The translations under genes were made by a program, and so were the position numbers. Under the pieces are notes generated by a model. It was not told the origin of the DNA. It did no database searches and saw only the letters and a list, made by a program, of their open reading frames with translations. Shown here piece by piece: positions 18,486-31,600 of a stretch of 64,000 bases of DNA. Every line of letters begins with the position of its first letter. The first letter of the stretch is position 1. The stretch is taken from NCBI GenBank assembly GCA_000499405.2, contig HG738137.1, positions 8,817,609 through 8,881,608 on the forward strand, read 5' to 3'. The stretch comes from Onchocerca volvulus (taxonomy: Eukaryota > Nematoda > Chromadorea > Rhabditida > Onchocercidae).

Positions 18486-21400
18486 TTATCCGTAAAAAAT
18501 ATTATTATCATCAATGGATTTTGAGGAATGTATAAGTGAGGCGTTATTCTTGCTTGTGCTTGTTTCACCGTTTGGTGGTTTATCATTTCGTTGATTGATC
18601 GATAATGGAATGATATCAGCGGTTACGTTATGATGCGTTAAACGTGACGCTGCAGGTGATGGTAATAAGCTTAAAATTAAAAAAAACAGGTTATTTATCA
18701 TATAATTGATTATAAAATGATAACTATTGCGAAAATTTTTAATCTAAATAACTAATTCAGAATGTTCAAAAAAATTTTAATTGAAAACAAAAAAACAGAA
18801 AATATGAAATTCATTTGGTTAAAAAGTGTAAATTATTCGAAAATTTTCGAATACTTACTGTGGATCGGCTTTTGTAATTGGCCTCGGATTCCGGAATGGC
18901 TTTCGCTGATGTTTCATTCCGAATTTTGCACGACGACGACGTTTATCCTTTTTTTTCTCAAACTTTTTCTTGAATACATAAGCGGCAAAACCGGAAATGA
19001 ACAAAAATATGAAACCGGAAAATGTTGCCAGAAAAAATACCATTCGTATGTCAGCTGCATTCTCCAATTTACTACCTGAAAAAAAGATTGGAAAAAAAAA
19101 AACAAAAATATTTCCTTTAATTTTTTTGATCCATATTGCAAGAGAAATGATGAAAAATAAATCGAGAAATTTCTCAAAAAAATTTATGATATTATAAGGA
19201 TCTGCTTTAAATTTATATAATTGGTTTTTTTGAAATTTTTTTTAGAATTAAAATGTTTGAACAATAAAACTAAAATATTGCTTAAAGTTGTGCATTTTCT
19301 CGTAACTGCAAAATTTATTACAAACTTTTATAATTACAATGTTAATTACAAACTTTTTTTATAATTGAAAAATTTGGTAAATAATTGTTTTTTGCAATTG
19401 TAAATTAATTCCTTAAATAACAAATTAATTACAAATATTTTTAAATATGAAACTAAATATTAGTTGTAGTATACAATTTTTTGTAACTGTAAAATTTATC
19501 ATACATTTTTTTTTTTTTTTTTTGCACTTTCAAACAAATCAATTACAAACATTTTTAAGTATTAATTAAAATATGGTTTGAAGTGTTTGATTTTTGCAAA
19601 TTATAAAATCAATTAATTACAAACTATTAGATTACAACAGTTTTTTGCAATTGTGAAATTTAATGTATTGTCTCTTTCTTTTTTTGTAATTGTGAAATGA
19701 ATTTATTAAATTACAAATTATTTCCGAATATTTTCAAGTTAAGTCTAAAATATTGCTTAAAAATGTATAATTTATTGTAATTTTAAATACTAATAAAGAT
19801 TTATTGTTCAACGATTATAGCTCAAAGTAATGCTTAGTCAAAACAAACTTTTATTTATCTATTTGACACTTGACATAGAACTCAAATATTATACTTGTTT
19901 ACTCTTTTCCATTCTTCTTCTTCTTCTTCTTTTTATCGCAAACTTTACAAATAAACATCAATAATAATATCATTTCCATTACCAACTTTGAAGAGCAATT
20001 TTAAGATGAGCAGAAATATTGCCAAGTTTTTCGTAAATAAGCTCTTCATACAAATTTAGCAATTTAATTAATTTATTTAAGCTACCATGAATAAATGAAT
20101 CATCCAACGGTAAAATTAATTGCAAACTAATTAATTTAAAAAATTTTCAAATTTAAAATTAAATATCAAAATTTTTGAAATCTTTTGTATTTTTTAAATA
20201 TAGATATCAAATGTAAATGTGTTTTACTATAATATTGATATCAAAACATAAAATTTACTTTTTATTTTAGCATAATCATCAAATGTAACTAAGATTAATC
20301 TTTGCAAAAATACAAACTAGTTTGAGAAGTTTTCAAATTTAAATTTAAATGTCAAGATTTTTAAAATCTTTTTCGTTTTTTTTTTTTTTTTTATTTTGAT
20401 ATAGATATCAAATACAAACAAATTGTTCTATATTATTAAAAATCATTCATTTATCATTTAAATTGCTCTATAATCATAAATTTACAGATAATAGATTTGT
20501 ATTTCAGCTCGACACTAATTCATCATAAATATGATAAACTTATCAATTATATATGATAAAGTTATCAATAATACTGATAAAATAATTAGATATGAATAAA
20601 ATAAAAGAAATTAATACAGTGACTTTCAAAACAATAGTAACCTATTACTGAAATGGATGAATACTTTTAATCTGTGGTATAGTATTATAAATTTATGATA
20701 CAGTAATGAAAAATTTAAAAAAAAATATCGCAAATTAAAGATTAAATTTAATTCGTTAAAGATTTAATTTTTCTAAATTAAAATTATCCAAAAGATACTG
20801 TAACTTACAGTTTGCTTCATCGGTATCATCATGTAAACCACAATTTTCATCACCGTTACATTTCAAACGAGCATCAATACATAATTTTGTATATGTACAA
20901 AGATGCATCGATGGATCTGAACATTCGCTATCTTCTGAAAAATTTCGAGAAAAAAAGAGAAAATAATAGAATGAATATAAATTTAAGAGAAAAAAAAATT
21001 ACGCAAATAATATTTAAATTGAGATATTGATTAAATTTTCCGGATTAAACTGAAATTTTTCAAAAAAAAAAAAATTATTTTTTAAATTAAATTACATTGG
21101 TATAAATGGAAAATTATTGAAATATATTGATTGGGGGAAATTTTTGCTTTGAAAAAAAAGAACATATTAATATCAATAAATGAATTTATCGAATAATTTA
21201 TAAATTTTTCTTTTTTTTTTTTTTTCTCAAAAATATTCTGTCTTCCAATTGTTTTGATTTTCATAAAATAATGTTGTGATAATCTCTAAAGAAAGTCAGA
21301 AATTGTTTTGCCATTGAACTGATGCCGATTAATGTGGTAAATAAACAAGAAATTAGACAAGAAAATTGGGACCGAAAAATTTTTTAATTACTTATATATT

Positions 21401-24400
21401 TTTGAATAATTTAACTTTTTTTTTTTTTAAATATAAAAATGGTATATGTCTTTTGCAGCGATAGATTATAGAAAAGAATAAAAATATTTAATTTTTTAAA
21501 ATCTGATTAAAATAAATATTTACCTGTTATTTTTTTAACCTCTGTCCAGGTGAAATTAAAACCTTTTAAACCATTTACTTTATCAGGTGATGTGAAAAAT
21601 CTAAAAAATAACTTAATTGATGAAAAAAAGACAGAAATTATTTTGAAAATTACTCAATAAATAGAATTTAGCATACTTCGTGCCTTTACTTTTTAGCTTA
21701 AATTATTTACTGACACTTTAATTTTCGAGAAAAATTAGTATTTTACAAAGGAAGGACGGAATTGATCAAAAAAATATTTCTTTATCGTTACGAAAATTCG
21801 TGAGAAATTCAACATTTTATAAAAATTAAATTAAGTGAAATGAATGTTTTTCGATAAATATTCCAAAAAAAAAAAAAAAAAAAAATTTACATTTCTGATG
21901 AATCTCAAAAAAAAAAAAAATTTTTTTTCGATAAATATTCGCTAAAACGGAATAATGAATGAAAAAATACCTAATCCGGACAGTGTTATTTTTAGAAATG
22001 ATAGGTTGTATAATACTTTCATCAGTACCGCAAATCTCTTGTACCGCAGGACCAGCTCCAACACCGCGTTCCGTATCTACACGAATTACCGCATTTTGGC
22101 AATTTACCGATTCCGCCGTCATTGAACCTTCTATTTCCATTTTCACAAGATGAAGCAATATCTTGAAGTTGAGGTTAAATTTCTCTATTTTATTAACAAT
22201 TTAAATTATCAAATTCTTGCTTCTAATCTAAAAATTTTGTTCTCTTTTTTAGTTTCAAACTTATATATTAATTTTCTAATTCAAATCTTGAATCTACTCT
22301 TAAATTTAAAATCCCAAGCAAAGAAGTTTCAAATTCAAATCATGGATCAAAAATGTTGTTCTACTTTTAATATTGTTCAACATTCTTGAACCTATTTTTA
22401 AATTTAAAATACCTAAGCAAAAAATTTAAAAGATCTCATTGATACCTGATGATTTGGTCGTACAGTAATTTCCCAATCACAGATTAAATCTTTATTATAT
22501 TTGATCGGATAACCTGGTGATACGAACCAACCACTGGTCAAATCATCAGTTCGAGTTATCCGTTGACCACAATGTCGAGCAGCTGCTAGAAATTTATGGA
22601 ATTTTATCATAGCTTCATAATTTACAACTCATCTTCATGATCAGATATTTATCAAAAGTTCAAATAGAATGGCAGATTCGTCACTAAATTGTAAGATTTT
22701 CAATTCTCTTTACGTCTAGTACTTGAAAAATTCGGAGAATTTTGGGAAATTCGAATAAAATTATCAGAATATTTTGCCGCCTATCCGCAGAGTTTTTAAA
22801 AAAAATTTAATGAATGAGTAGAGTATTTTATCATTCAACTGCAAAATTTTTGATTAAACTTAATGAATGAATCAGAACATTTTGCCGCTTAGTTGCAAGA
22901 TTTTTGGTAAAACTTAATGAGCGAGATTGTCCATGAAATATTTAAACAAACCTTTTGTTGGAATTTCCTCAGCGAATGCTTTACGAATTTGATAAATTGC
23001 TTTGAAGCCATTTCCGGTACCTTCATGATTGGACAGGAAGAAAACTCGAAGTTCATGTGAACCAAATGCAGTTACCGTTGGTCCAGGAAATGTGTTCGCG
23101 CAATAGCGAGCTACAAAATTTCAACTTAATTTTTATTTTAATTAAAAATTAAATTTAAATGCTTCGATGATAAAGTATAACTACTTAAAAGCATCAAAAT
23201 AAACTTTTCTTCGGTAAATAAATTGATTTAAATTAAATATTTTATACCTTGAAGTTGTAAAGTTTCCACTCCATTTTTAACAAAAACGTCCGATATTTCT
23301 AGAAAATCAGCACAACTGAAATAAAAAATTATCATTTCTATTTATTTTCCTAAATATTTTGTCAAAAAAATCTGATTTTTTTTTTTTTTTTAAAGAAAAA
23401 AATTTATTTATCATAATTTAATTTATGATTTCTTAATCTATCGGAAATATATATTATCAGCGAAACTAAATGGAAAGTTTGTTTTATCGAATTCTTATCA
23501 GAATATCAATTGTCCCTTTGCAATTATATTTGATGTAAATTTTTTGTAGTTATGTTCGACAGGAATTCGTTTTATTATTTTTTAATATATAAAGAAACGA
23601 TTACAATTGATAACTGATATGATAATCTTCATGCATGGGGAATAGTAAATGTAACGCATCATTTACTTTCTAAAAGCTTATCTTCTCGTTAATTTTGGAA
23701 TAATATTGATTACCTCTGAATTCGGATATCTCTTGAAAAATTTCAAAATGAAATCCATAAATTTGAACCAAAAAAAGAAAAAAAGAAAAAGCATCACCTT
23801 GTTTCAACTGATGAATGTTCATCAAAATAAAGAGCAAATTGTTCGAAATAAACTTGAATTTGTTCATCCGGTTTTGCCTTGATAATATATGTACAATTAG
23901 TGTCCAAAGGATACTGTAAAATAGATTTTGTTCTTTAATTTTTGGAATAGTATCATTAAATGATTTTAACTGTGAACTTCTGACATCTCGAGATTGATTT
24001 TAAATTATTACAATATTTCAAGAATAGAAAAAAAAAGTTAAAGTAAACTTACATTTACCGGATATCGTGGACTATTAAACCATCCTCGAGGTTTCGTGAA
24101 TTGAAACATACATTGATTTGAATCACCAACTGGCTTTCCCGGAATACCAAAATCTGCAAAATTTATAAATTACATTAATCAACAGTTATTTTAATAAATT
24201 TTTGAAAATATTTTTCGAAGCTACAAATTTTTTAAAACTATTAAAAGTATGTTTAAAAGTTATAGTTTTTTTTATATCAAAATTATAAATTTCGAAGCTA
24301 CGAAATTTAAATTGAAATTTAATAATTTGAATAATTTTCAGCAGCAATAATCTTTCGTTGCATTTGAAACAAAAATCTTGAAATTAATGAAATATTTAAA

Positions 24401-25567
24401 TTGAAATAAAATTTTACTGAATATTATCTAATACCTGTTTTAAATTGAATCTTGGCTTTAAATCCCAATGGTTCTTGTCCATCACCTTTAGAAATTTTTT
24501 CATTAGAATTGAATACTAGTACCATTCTTGGCCCATCACTAATATAAGGTCCCAAAACAGGTGAACCTACAATTATCGTATATTCATGAAAATTTTTCCA
24601 AAAAAAAAAATTCCACTTCATTTGTCACTCAATTTCATTTATTTTGTTTAAGTTCTTTTTTGAATTACATAAAATTTTCAAAAATTTTTGATTCACGTAA
24701 AAATACTTCGTAGAAAGAATAAATTTTAAATATTTATTTTATCAAATTAAATTACAATTTACATATGTACGTATACCATTTTTTATTTTTCATATATCTA
24801 ATAAAAAAAAAAAAATTGAATGAAATAATTTTAAATTAATAATGAATAACTTGATTGAGCTAAATGCATAAGTGGGAAAATTATTTAAATTTCTGTAAAA
24901 ACAAGCATGAGAGTTCACGTATTTTATTGAAGCATATATAAAAAATACGTGTGATCATCTACAACTTAATGAATTATTAATTCATTTCCTATAAACTTTG
25001 TAGTTGTAGTAGTGAGATATCTATTCGCAACAATATTTATAAAATTAGTAATCAATAACTTGATTAAATTTGCATCTAATTTATGAGATAGCAATTATAG
25101 CTGTATTTATATTTAAAAGTTTAAGAGATGAAGAAATAAGAAAATTATTATTTAAACTTGTTGACTTGAATAATTTTAGATAATATTGTACGATAATTTC
25201 CTAGACAAACTATACTGCGCAATAAAAGTAGGAATTTAATTGCAAAATCTTAAGTTTAGAATTCAAATTAACTATTCAAAATAACAAAACTGCTTGAAAT
25301 TGCCAATTTAAATAATTCTGAATAAACCACAATGTATGATGGTTGTGTCGACGAAAGAATTACAATATCATTTAATTGCATAATTTTAAGTTTGAATTCA
25401 AAGTTTAAATTTAAGTAATTTCAAATATTCAAGAAGAGTGATTAAAACAAAACCATCTTTGATACGATCACATATCACAGCATCATAATTACTTTCTTCG
25501 CCGGATGATAAAACACTTTTAATACTTGCCGGAACGAAAGCAATGCCGACATAAGATGTAGCACACG

Positions 25568-25600
<33 letters not shown>

Positions 25601-28600
25601 AATTAGCTGAGGAAGGCCTTAATTAATTTAAATTCAAATTAAAGGAGAATAAAAAATTTCAGAAAAATAATTGTTATTTTTTAATTAACCTAGAAAAATC
25701 CAAAAAATACTCAAATCTAATTAATATATTTGAAAAAAGTTTGCTCACAGTATGATAATATTTCGATAGTTTTGAAACAAGATAATTTCTACTTTTAAAT
25801 CAATTCGAAAAAATATCGAAATAAAACTTGAAATAAAATAAAACAATCAATTTGAAAAAAGTTTGCATAATTTGATTGTTTTTGAATGAACTCAACTAGT
25901 AGCAAAGGGAGTAAAAAAAAAAAAAAAAAAAAACTAGAATAATGATTTATGCTTTAAAGTTGACCCAAAAAAAAATCAAAATAAAACTCAAAACAAAACA
26001 AACATAACCAATATATTTGAAAAATTTTGTATAATTTTGAGAATATTTCAATAATTTTAAAGCAATAATACTCAAAAATCAAAAAATTTAGCTTTTTCTT
26101 TGCTTTTCTGAATAAAAAAATGAATTACTCATTGATCTTCATTGTCTTTCAGATACCTTAAAATGAATAATTTTTTTAAAAGGTCGAAAGATATTATTTA
26201 CTCAACTAACCTGTCAATTGTTTCACTAAGAACAGCAAATTTTTCAAAGGTAAGTATTACTTCTTCGAGATTCTGCTCACCTTGTAAACCATCAATTATG
26301 AATGTACATGTGGTATTTGCTGGATACATTAATGGATACTGAAAATTTTATCAAATAAAAGTATAAAATTTAAAAAAAAAAACTTTTTTTTTTGCATTAT
26401 CTGCTGTCTGTAGTTAACAAAAATATTTTTTCAGTCTTTTAGTTGATTTTTGAATTTCTTATTTTTATTTATTTTGTGGAATTTTTATATAAGAAAGAAA
26501 ATTGGATTTTTATTATTATTTGCTTCCTTTTTCCTTTCGTTTTCATCATAAATCAAGTATTGACGTAAATAACCATTCTTTTGTCGAAAATAAAAGATTT
26601 TTTCTTTACTTTACAATAAATGGAAGTGGAAAGCATTGCTAGTTGTAATACTTTAAACTAATCTCTGCACTTTTTGCTTTTATTTATGTTTTTATCAACT
26701 TTTTCAATCTCTTCCTTCACAGATATCCATTTAAGTTTTACTATTTAAAATTAGCAAATTGAAATATACTTTAGGGGAATGTATAAAATGAGTCGTTTCA
26801 CGATTACTTCTCACTAATAAATCACATTCTGAACCACGTAAATGTGTTATTCCTAATTGATTATCCATCATTTTTAAAACATCCACATAACGATTTGAGA
26901 ATTCGTAATCCAATGAATATCTACAACAACAACAACAACAACAGTGATAAATGACAACAATAAGAATGACAAAAATCGATAATTTCTTTATTTGAATAGA
27001 ATGAAAATGAAGTTTAACAATATGACTAATGTAATCTAACGAATATCTACAGCATTAACAACAATAATAATGACAAAAATCGATAATTTATACATTTGAA
27101 TAGAGTAAAAATGAAATTTGACAATATAAGTAAAATAAATTGAAATGAAATTTCTACCCGCGTGGATCAGCTTTAGCTGGACTTGTCGTGTTAAATTCAA
27201 TAAATGCACTTGGCCCAAATGAATAAATTACCATACGTTGTTGTAAGCCACATAATTTTCGAATAATTGGATGTTTATTATTTGGACCATCATAAACTGT
27301 TAATGAATCATATGGACAACTATAAAATTTTTCCTTAATTACTTTATTTTTTTTTTCTATACAAATTATAGCAATATATCGATCGATTAGATAATAATAA
27401 TAATAGTAATTTTATTAAATTATTGATTAAAACAAGAAATTTGACTTGACTTACTGTTCTCCACCAAAATAAATATCAAAATCACGAAAAAGTAGACGAA
27501 TACGTTGATTCGTTCTACCATTGAGCAAATAAGTACAACGGAAATTCTAAAAAAAAAAAAAAAAAAAAGAAAAAAAATTTTAAATCATATTAAAATAAAA
27601 AAAAAAAGTAAGAGCTATAAGATTTAATTTTAGATTATTCTTCTTTTCCAGATGTCATTATAATTTAATGAAAACTTGCATATTAAATCATTGGCAATGT
27701 CTGACTTTAACTTATTTACTTTTGATATATAAATTAAGTATTGATGGAAAATACAACTTGATATGCAACTTAATATCGTCACAAAGGACAGATCAAATTT
27801 CAAATTTAAACAATTTAGTATTTATGTTTAAATTTTGCGTATTTTCCATGATTTTTTGAATAAAAAAAATATAACTGTATGGATTCATTGTCATTTATGT
27901 GTCCATAAATAAAACCATTTATATTTTTAATTTCAAATAATTTTTATTTATGCATAAAGAATAATTCGCTCATATATTAATCAATTTTAATTTATTATAG
28001 TTCATTAGATATTTCAGCTGTCAACTATTGCCAATTTCTGTTCATTTGGAATCAAAAGGTCAAAGGTAATCGAAAACTAACTTTTGGATATGTTCCTGGA
28101 TAAGTAGGCGAAAGTATCGATCCGCGTTTTCTAAAAAAAAAAAAAATCGAATTTTTTTTTCTTTTAATTCATTACTTCACATTTGCACTTCACTTATTGA
28201 ATATTTTTAAGAAAATTTGTCTAAAAATATTTTTACCATCGATGGTCGAACTTTTTCGAATTAATCAATTTTTTTCAAAGAATATCTTCATCATACGAAT
28301 GATGAAATCCGTGCATTCACTTAAACTTATTCATTTATAATATTTTAATGAGAACAATTATAAAAATTTTTTGCATTAATTGATTAAATGATTAACATAT
28401 CCTATCGAAAACTTGTTACTTTTCATGAGTTTAATTTGTGGGAATATCAATTAATGCAATGTTTTTTGAGAATTTACGAAACTTAATTACATGAAGAAAT
28501 TCAACAGGAGAATAGTTTACCTAAGCTTTGAATCGATCACAAAATCACATTTACCTGGTGGTATTTTCTCACCCACCTGATAAGGTGCTGAAAAAAGATG

Positions 28601-31600
28601 TAAAATTGAATTTGATGTTTTATCGGGTATGAAAAAATATAAAAAGTTTTTTTTCTTAAAAAAAAATTTTGAAAATTTTTATCGTTCAATGAACAATTGA
28701 TGTTGTTTATTGTGACAAGTTAAAACCATTGCAATCATATTTTACGACAAGAAAAAATTCATCGTCTTTTTTTTTTTTTTTTGTTTTTTTCAGACAGCCA
28801 ACGATGTATGTAATAATTTTGGAATGTTCGGTTGAATCTTTGACAAAAAGTAAATAACTGAAAATAATTTATGAAAGCATTCCTAGGGAATGTTAAACAA
28901 TAATTTAACTTTATCTGCAAGAAGAGTGGAAGGTAAATAATTTGTATTTGCACAATTTAATTTAAGCAAATCTAACATAGTTTGTTTTCCTTGCTTAGTT
29001 CTCAAATATTTTTTTTCACCCATACTTGTAGTTTTAATCATTTACCGATCTAATCATTATTTTATAAATTATTGTCGGAAAATCCGGAAAATTTCTAAAT
29101 ATAAATGTGATGAAAAAAATATTCAAAATATTTTATAGAAGAATTTGTAATATTTCTCAGTCAAATGAATCATTCATTCATATTGTATTCTTTAGTCCGA
29201 AACAAAAGCCTTTGTTCTCTCATCTTCCGATCTGCTAAAGGTTGTGTGCATTGTCTAGAATATTGCAAATCATGTTAGTTTGTCTGGGATGTTGTAAGGA
29301 CTAAGGCCTGTATGCATTTTTAAAAATTGTAGGCATTTTCTATTATTTATTCTTTGTCCTGATAACCAAACTTTTCTATAACATATTGTTAATCATCGCC
29401 CATTACAAGACCAAAGATTATCGATTTAAAAAGGAGCTCGTGATAATGAGATCAATAGTAACTCGTCAATCAATTCAACTCATTCGACAATCAATATCCT
29501 CCATTTCAATTCAACTCACCTATATTCAATCCATCTCTACTACAACCAAGCGACCAACTGCAATCGTGATATTATCTGGCTTTATTCTATTTTATAACAT
29601 TTATGAAGAATCAATCCTCCGTTAACCAATAAAATTTTTCTCACCAAAATTCATCTCTGTTACAGTAGAAAATATTTTTTCCGAAAATTATTAGCATTTA
29701 GTTCTTAATATTTTTAATTAAAAATCATTCAAAATTTAAAAATATTTAATGTAAATTTAACCATCAGATATGAAAGCATAATGGCCTCGAAATTTTAGAC
29801 CATTCCGTTGATTCGATGCAGCTCTTGAATGAAATACTAATACTATGACACGATTTAAACTGAAAAAAATGAAACAAAATTGTAAAATTTCAAGTTAAAA
29901 AAAACATACTTCGATTAATGTTGAAGTTTAATAAAAGTATTTTTGAAAAGTTGAAGTTAATAAAATTGCAAGTAATTTTGTGGGCGAAACGAAATAAAAA
30001 ATGAAAATGAATTATTTGAGAAGTGAAGATAATGAAAAAGATAATTTTTCAGATAGTTTTTTCTTAAAAAAAAAATTATGCTTATTTATTCACCAATTCT
30101 ACTCATTTATTTATTTTAAACTTCGTATTATGCGATCTTAAAATTCAATTTTCGATGAAGTTTCCTCACACTATATCTTATATAACGTCATTTAATTGAA
30201 TAATTGAAAAATTAACAAATAATTTTTTTTTTTCGTTTATAAAAAATGACAGAATTACCTTATCCTAACATATGGTGATACACTACCACAATAGCGACCA
30301 CCAAAAGAAGCAGAAAGTAAATCATCATCAGGTCCTTCTAATTCCGAATATATATCAACATATTCAGTTTCACAACTAAATAAAAATTTTAAAATTTAAA
30401 ACAATCAACTTTATTTGAAAATTTATGCTTGTTTAATCACAAACTGTCCGAAAATTAAACTTAAAGATACCATTTAATTGTCTCAAAATTTATATTATGC
30501 TGCCTTGAAATTTAGTTTCCGATGAAGCTTTTTTATTCCACCCTATTAATTTAATTTTATTCAATTAATAGGTGTTATCTATTATTAAACCAATGTTAAA
30601 TTTTGTAGCAATTAAATTCCGCTTAAAAAAAAAGTTTGCTAAATTTTAATTTTACACCACAATTTCATCTGTTTATTTATACTTTTTTCCGCAAAAAGTA
30701 AGAAAAAAGAGAAGCATAACTTACTTGCCAGTCGTTCCGGCTAAATGAAATTGATCAAAATTAAGTTTTACTCGTTGTTTTGGAGCCGCAACAAACGTGT
30801 ATATACACTGCAATTTTAAAATTTAATTGAGATTCAAAAAATTAATTTCTAATGTTTGATAAAATTCGAAAAATGTTCTTCTGTAAGGAAAAAAAAAATC
30901 TCGTTTGTAAGTCTATAACCTGAATTTCGATACGTAAAAAAAGCTTAGCGCTTGAAATTGTGATTTAAAAAAATTTTTCTTACTTGCAAATTTTTTGGAC
31001 CTTCCGGTCGTGAAATTTGTTCGGAAATGGTAGCTGGAGGTGGCAACATCGGTAATTGAAATTCACCTTCCGTAGTAGATGAATCGAAGATATGGTCACA
31101 TTCTAAAGCTTACTTACTATTCTACTGTATTTTACCGTAATTTCATGGTACTGATGATGCTTCATTGTTATATTTTTTGATGATAGGGAATGGATAGATA
31201 TTTCAATTATAAAGTAAAGCATCTTTTTAATTCTAATAGTTACTGCTTCCTTAAAGCTTTATTCCAATTCTGATAAAGCATTACTTCAATTCTGATCATT
31301 ATTTCCCAACTTAAAGTTTTATTTTGATTCTAATATAGTTTTATTTCAATTCTGATTGCTATCTCTTTACTTTTTTCAATAAAGACGATAAGTATTCCAA
31401 TTATAAATTCAATTCTGATAGTTACTTCCTTACTTGAAGCAATTACTCCTTCTCCAAAGCTTTAATTTAATTCCGATAAAGCAATATTTCAATTCTGACG
31501 GTTGCTTCTTTTCTTCTTTCAATTAATATTTCTATGTGTGTATGTGTCAGGCCTTAATTCACTTATGGAAAGCTTTTCCATTAGCGACAAACCAACATAA

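Noticed and set aside
29386..29625. 79-aa plus-strand ORF in lev-10 intron 5, somewhat GC-richer
   Set aside because: Repeated TCAATTCAACTCA elements explain it; no start context, domain or splice evidence.
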